From NCBI GenBank assembly GCA_964511875.1, contig CAZEHS010000066.1, positions 1 through 18,617 of the forward strand: 18,617 bases of DNA, in the 5' to 3' direction. The stretch is from CAZEHS01 sp964511875. Its GTDB lineage: Bacteria; Bacillota; Clostridia; Peptostreptococcales; Acidaminobacteraceae. A program made the position numbers and the translations under genes. Of the stretch, positions 15,221-18,617 are shown piece after piece. Every line of letters starts with the position of its first letter. Position 1 is the stretch's first letter. The notes beneath the pieces are model-generated. The model saw nothing but the letters and a program-made list of their open reading frames with translations. It had not been told where the DNA came from and did not search any database.

Positions 15221-17068
15221 TTAGTCGATGAACAGGTACCACTTGCGTATGAAGGGGATGCGCTTCCAGTGTCTCTTCAGCCAGGGAAGTACATAGTAAT
15301 CCAGACCGAATACACTGCCGGAGCCGCCCATCGTGGCAAATGAAGCCGCGATATACCATAACATTTCATGGGCGGCGCTGCCGGAGGCCCAAAACATCAG
15401 ACACATTAGAATTGCAGCGATGGACACAGGGAATGTAAGGAGGCCTGAAATCAAACACAGCCCTACGGCTACTTCACCCATGACCAAAACAGCCTGGAAC
15501 GCCTGTGCCAGGAAAGTAAATCCACCGTCAGGCGTATAAAAGAAGATATCCATGAACCATCCCGTAATATCCGTTACAAAATCCGGAACCGGCAGAACTT
15601 CTCCAAATGCAGTAGCTGCGCCTTCTCCAGCCTCTACCGGCTGCGTAGCTCCTGAGACTGAATCATAGACCGGCGGGGGAATGAGAAATACCTTGGATGG
15701 ATCCTGGAGTATACGTGGCAGCTTTGCCAGACCCTCCAGCAGCCATTTGAAGCCCATGAACAAACGAATAGGCACAAGCCAGAAATTAGGCGAGGCTTTT
15801 GCGAAGTGGCCCCCTACAAAGCTTCTGCGGTCAGGCACCTTGAAGAATTCGAATTTCAGATAAGACCAGCATTTTGTGAATCCGGCAACCTGAAAGAAGT
15901 AGACCAGATTGATGAGATGCTTGACGAACATTGCAGGAAATCCGGATATTGAAAAGAACTTTCCAGGCAGACCCAAATGGGCTACGCCATATCCGCCACC
16001 GACGGAAACCATTGCACCGTGAAATTGCGGGTCATACACTTTTAGAGGCTGCTGATCCAAAGCGGCACAAACATTATGGGCGACTAATGCAGATGAATGT
16101 TCTGCGTTCTCTACCATTTGAGGGACAGGACGCTGCATATCCCCGACAATTGCGAAAGCGTTGTCTCCCACTACGAAAACCCTGGGATTTTCCACTGCCT
16201 GGAGGAATTCGTTGGTGACTACCCTGTGCCTTGCTTCCTTCTTTAGTGCAAGGCTGCCTGCAAGTGTGCTTCCTTCGATACCGGCAGTCCAGATGACTGT
16301 ATCCGATTTAACGGTACCAAGATTCCCGAGGATTGCATGATCCGAACCGACCTCTTCTACTCCGGTGCTGGTATGAACCTTGACACCCAGCTTATCCAAT
16401 CGTCTTTCCACTTTTTCTATCAGTTTGTCCGGGAAGATGGGCAGGACCTTTGGCAGTACGTCAACCGTAAGAAGTTCCACCTCATCCGGATCGATACGGA
16501 ATTCCCGGCATAATCGCGGTGTCCATTCCGCCAATTCCCCTGCCATTTCCACACCTGTGAAACCACAGCCTACGGTTATGAATCTAAGCATGTTTTTTCT
16601 TGCTTCCTGGTCCCGCTCGTTCGACGCTTTGCGGAACTGAGAAATGATGTGTTCTTTGAGTCGGACCGCATCATCATAGGACCACAGCTGAAAGCAGTGC
16701 TCTTCCGCTCCCTTTACTCCGAAAAAAGTGGGCTTTGAGCCTGTACCCAGAACCAGATAATCATAAGCGTATTGAGCCTTTGCCGAAGTCAGGACCTGTG
16801 CGTCAAAATCCACATGGATGATCTCGTCCTGGACAATACGCACTGGTCTGCCGGAAAATATGGTCTTAAGCTCAATTCTTACCGATTGCTCCGGCACCCT
16901 GCCCGCAGCCACCTCGTGAAGCTCTGTCAGCATGGTGTGGTATGCATTGAGGTCAATCAATGTGATTTCGGTGTCGCTGTGCTTCTTAAGCTTATGTACC
17001 AGTTTTTTGGCCGTGAGTACACCGCCGTAACCTCCACCCAGGACCACAATCCGAATTGGAGTTCCCAT
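15221..17068 (-). CDS. ndh: Type II NADH dehydrogenase with DoxX-like membrane domain (Ndh2-like)
   Basis: A 615-residue non-proton-pumping NADH:quinone oxidoreductase. The N-terminal two thirds hold an FAD-binding Rossmann motif GGGYGG (residues 11-16), an NADH-binding motif GCGFTG (167-172), and the FAD-contacting RVFVVGDNAF (about 296-305). Classical NDH-2 enzymes end near 400-450 residues; here about 170 more contain several hydrophobic helices starting LVPIRLFMGFKWLLEGLAKL, a DoxX-like (DoxD/SURF4) membrane domain. The architecture and length are close to Ndh2 of Listeria monocytogenes, which feeds electrons into extracellular electron transfer. The ATG at 17068 was preferred to the upstream 17128 because GGAGGTGG lies seven bases before it. 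Neighbouring genes for quinone prenylation and an FMN lipoprotein support this role. Confidence 0.92.
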   Translation of the reverse strand: MGTPIRIVVLGGGYGGVLTAKKLVHKLKKHSDTEITLIDLNAYHTMLTELHEVAAGRVPEQSVRIELKTIFSGRPVRIVQDEIIHVDFDAQVLTSAKAQYAYDYLVLGTGSKPTFFGVKGAEEHCFQLWSYDDAVRLKEHIISQFRKASNERDQEARKNMLRFITVGCGFTGVEMAGELAEWTPRLCREFRIDPDEVELLTVDVLPKVLPIFPDKLIEKVERRLDKLGVKVHTSTGVEEVGSDHAILGNLGTVKSDTVIWTAGIEGSTLAGSLALKKEARHRVVTNEFLQAVENPRVFVVGDNAFAIVGDMQRPVPQMVENAEHSSALVAHNVCAALDQQPLKVYDPQFHGAMVSVGGGYGVAHLGLPGKFFSISGFPAMFVKHLINLVYFFQVAGFTKCWSYLKFEFFKVPDRRSFVGGHFAKASPNFWLVPIRLFMGFKWLLEGLAKLPRILQDPSKVFLIPPPVYDSVSGATQPVEAGEGAATAFGEVLPVPDFVTDITGWFMDIFFYTPDGGFTFLAQAFQAVLVMGEVAVGLCLISGLLTFPVSIAAILMCLMFWASGSAAHEMLWYIAASFATMGGSGSVFGLDYYVLPWLKRHWKRIPFIRKWYLFID

Positions 17069-17093
17069 GAAGCTGCCACCTCCGTATTTGAAT

Positions 17094-17122
17094 ATGGCTC
17101 TGGAGTGAAACTCCAGAGCCAT
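17094..17122. other. Perfect intercistronic hairpin between lipoprotein and ndh genes
   Basis: A 13-bp perfect stem (ATGGCTCTGGAGT with its complement) closes on a 3-base loop at 17107-17109. On the transcribed (minus) strand it is followed by ATTCAAATACGGAGG with no T-run, so it is not a clear intrinsic terminator. It lies 16 bases after the lipoprotein stop codon and ends 26 bases before the ndh start, with the ndh SD just downstream. It may be an attenuator or an mRNA-stabilising element. Confidence 0.7.
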
Positions 17123-17137
17123 GATCATGCTTAACTG

Positions 17138-17659
17138 CTACTTTGCTGATTCCAATGCTTCAGAAGCCAGTTCAAAGAATTCCTTCACAGCGATGGTGGC
17201 TCCGGAAATCGCATCCGTATGACCATCGTCGTCCGTGTAGGCCACATCTGTGGGATCCTGAGTCTGGATCAGATATGCTTCTGCAAGGGCTGCCTGTTCA
17301 TGCCAGGGCGCTTTGGCTCCCCCTTGTTCAACCATAGGGTAAGCGCCGTTTTTCGAAGCTGTTTTCTTGTCATCTCCGCCATCCTTGTGTGTCCCATTCC
17401 AGTTGACCTCTGTAATTTCACCGCTTGCGACAGTGATCTCAACGCTGTCCTTCCATCCGTTGTCCGGGTCGAAATCCGGAACCTCAGCTTTGTATGTTCC
17501 ATCTTTGAACGCGGAAGGCTCAGGTGCCGGAGCAGGCTCGGTGACCGGTGTGGTGTCCGGTTCGGGGGCAGGCGCAGGAGCGGGGGCTGGTGCGCAGGCG
17601 GAAGTGATGAGAAGAATACCGGTCAAAGCAGCAGCAAGAAGCAATTGTCTCGTTTTCAT
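17138..17659 (-). CDS. FMN-binding lipoprotein with ApbE flavinylation motif (PplA-like)
   Basis: A 173-residue exported lipoprotein. The signal peptide ends in a lipobox ITSAC with lipidated C22. Residues 23-50 are a Pro/Ala/Glu linker built largely of Ala-Pro repeats, suited to holding the domain away from the membrane. Residues about 51-173 are a single FMN_bind domain, starting FKDGTYKAEVPDF and ending with TDAISGAT (148-155), which matches the D-x-x-S-G-A-T motif whose threonine (T155) is covalently flavinylated by ApbE. PplA of Listeria has two such domains; this protein has one. GGAGG seven bases upstream supports the start. It is the first gene of the ndh-prenylation cluster. No apbE is seen in the window, so the modification is inferred from the motif. 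Confidence 0.92.
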   Translation of the reverse strand: MKTRQLLLAAALTGILLITSACAPAPAPAPAPEPDTTPVTEPAPAPEPSAFKDGTYKAEVPDFDPDNGWKDSVEITVASGEITEVNWNGTHKDGGDDKKTASKNGAYPMVEQGGAKAPWHEQAALAEAYLIQTQDPTDVAYTDDDGHTDAISGATIAVKEFFELASEALESAK

Positions 17660-17838
17660 AGATTTCCTCCGTTTTTGGTTGATGTCATTTCCTCAATAAG
17701 TGATGTTGTTCTCCCTCAGGACATTTATACACTTCTGAAGGTTCCCTAAACTCTTTTTGATTCAAATCTGTTATCATACTTGATTCATACTTATAATGAT
17801 TATAACTTATATCCGTCAGACCTGCTCGGATATTTTTG
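17660..17838. other. AT-rich divergent intergenic region
   Basis: About 180 bases between the lipoprotein gene (-) and the htpG control region (+). On the minus strand a weak promoter CTGACG (17819-17814)-18-TATAAG (17795-17790) could serve the lipoprotein operon, leaving a leader of about 125 bases. There is no gene and no clear structured RNA. Confidence 0.35.
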
Positions 17839-17865
17839 TTAGCACTCTATATTGCTGAGTGCTAA
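17839..17865 (+). promoter_or_regulatory. CIRCE operator (HrcA binding site)
   Basis: TTAGCACTC-N9-GAGTGCTAA, a perfect match to the CIRCE consensus bound by the heat-shock repressor HrcA. It lies 6 bases upstream of the -35 box of the htpG promoter, not at the usual place over or after the transcription start. Confidence 0.97.
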
Positions 17866-17871
17866 TTTTGC

Positions 17872-17900
17872 TTGACAGCTTTGGTCCTCAGTCGTATGAT
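17872..17900 (+). promoter_or_regulatory. Sigma-A promoter of htpG
   Basis: TTGACA (17872-17877), a 17-base spacer and TATGAT (17895-17900): a perfect -35 and a five-of-six -10. The predicted start is near 17907, giving a leader of about 30 bases with AGGAGGG at 17924-17930. Confidence 0.92.
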
Positions 17901-17938
17901 AAGGTTAAAATCAACAAAAATACAGGAGGGTTATCCAT

Positions 17939-18617
17939 ATGTCCCACGAAAAAGGCAGTCTATCCATTCATAGTGAAAATATTTTCCCCATCATAAAGAA
18001 ATGGCTGTATTCCGACCATGACATCTTCATTCGCGAGCTGGTTTCCAATGCCTGTGATGCCATCACGAAAATCCGGCGTCTGAGTACAAGCGGTGTTACA
18101 GATTTACAGAATGATACGGATTTCAAAATCACCATCACGTTGGATAAAGAAGCCAAAACTCTGAAATTCAGTGACAATGGCATCGGGATGACTGATGAGG
18201 AGATTCATAAGTACATCAATCAGATTGCCTTCTCAGGGGCAGAGGATTTCCTGAATCAATACAAGGATAAGGCAGACCAGGAACAGATCATCGGTCACTT
18301 CGGACTGGGCTTCTATTCTGCCTTCATGGTTGCAGATCATGTGGAAATTCACACGCAATCCTTCCTTAAGGACGCCGCGCCAATGAAGTGGAAATGTGAC
18401 GGCGGAACGGATTACGAAATGGAGGACGGGGACAGGACAACCCGCGGTACGGACATCACCTTATTCCTGGGGGATGAAGGCAAGGATTTCCTCAGTGAAC
18501 ACAAGGTTCGTTCCACAGTTGAAAAATACTGCGCTTTCATGCCTTATCCGATCTACTTTGAGATTGCCGGCCAAAAGCCTGAAGTACAGGTGAATGAGGA
18601 AGGCAATGAACTGCCTG
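17939..18617 (+). CDS. htpG: Chaperone HtpG (Hsp90), N-terminal part; runs off the window
   Basis: The first 226 residues of the bacterial Hsp90 HtpG, an ATP-dependent cytoplasmic chaperone. The N-terminal GHKL ATPase domain is visible: FIRELVSNACDA with E33 (catalytic), N37 (Mg) and D40, DNGIGM with D79 (adenine contact), and the lid/phosphate motif GHFGLGFYSAFMVAD. IAFSGAEDF replaces the common IAxSGTxxF. The middle domain begins at the cut edge. AGGAGGG lies eight bases before the ATG. The gene follows a CIRCE operator and consensus promoter, so it probably belongs to the HrcA regulon in this organism. The rest of the gene lies beyond base 18617. Confidence 0.96.
   Translation, partial: MSHEKGSLSIHSENIFPIIKKWLYSDHDIFIRELVSNACDAITKIRRLSTSGVTDLQNDTDFKITITLDKEAKTLKFSDNGIGMTDEEIHKYINQIAFSGAEDFLNQYKDKADQEQIIGHFGLGFYSAFMVADHVEIHTQSFLKDAAPMKWKCDGGTDYEMEDGDRTTRGTDITLFLGDEGKDFLSEHKVRSTVEKYCAFMPYPIYFEIAGQKPEVQVNEEGNELP

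Noticed and set aside
17069..17128. Upstream start adding 20 residues to the NADH dehydrogenase
   Set aside because: The extension runs across the intercistronic hairpin, encodes nothing typical of the family, and the strong SD GGAGGTGG serves the ATG at 17068.
17523..17600. GC-rich repeat in the lipoprotein gene as a mobile or satellite repeat
   Set aside because: It simply encodes the Ala-Pro linker of the lipoprotein.

Overview
This window looks like chromosomal DNA from an anaerobic member of the Firmicutes, probably Clostridia. The basis is strong AGGAGG-type ribosome binding sites, a V-type ATP synthase operon, a perfect CIRCE operator, a B12-riboswitch-controlled cobalt ECF transporter, and a respiratory-type locus without haem proteins. 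No rRNA, tRNA, CRISPR array, transposase or phage gene was seen. There is one assembly gap of 10 N at 10351-10360.

Layout. 1-2582 (+): the end of a V-type ATP synthase operon (subunit A, partial, then B and D), closed by an intrinsic terminator. A degenerate copy of a dispersed palindromic repeat sits between B and D. 2803-3258 (+): a small unrecognised soluble protein. 3324-3545 (-): a two-helix DUF4405-like membrane protein, which shares a bidirectional terminator with the preceding gene. 3762-6680 (+): a secreted 972-residue fusion of a GHL10-type glycosidase with an N-acetylmuramoyl-L-alanine amidase, also followed by a bidirectional terminator.

10423 down to 6767 (-): a cobalt-uptake operon. 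It starts with a consensus sigma-A promoter, then a cobalamin riboswitch interrupted by the N gap, a terminator/RBS-sequestering leader, and cbiM-cbiN-cbiQ-cbiO. A cyclase/kynurenine-formamidase-family gene follows after only 18 nt. Upstream of it, 12777-10420 (-) encodes a soluble triple-PAS hybrid histidine kinase, and 13162-12866 (-) a YciI-like protein.

17659 down to 13262 (-): an FMN-binding lipoprotein with an ApbE flavinylation motif, a type II NADH dehydrogenase with a DoxX-like membrane tail, a trans-polyprenyl diphosphate synthase and a UbiA/MenA-type prenyltransferase. Together these match the core of the flavin-based extracellular electron transfer (FLEET) locus known from Listeria monocytogenes: NADH to membrane demethylmenaquinone to a surface flavoprotein. 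EetA/EetB, ApbE and RibU are not in this window. 17839 to the end (+): CIRCE, a sigma-A promoter and the start of htpG.

The observations most worth following are the compact FLEET-like cluster, the riboswitch leader whose gap probably hides much more than 10 nt, the amidase-GHL10 fusion, and a CIRCE operator lying upstream of the -35 box of htpG.
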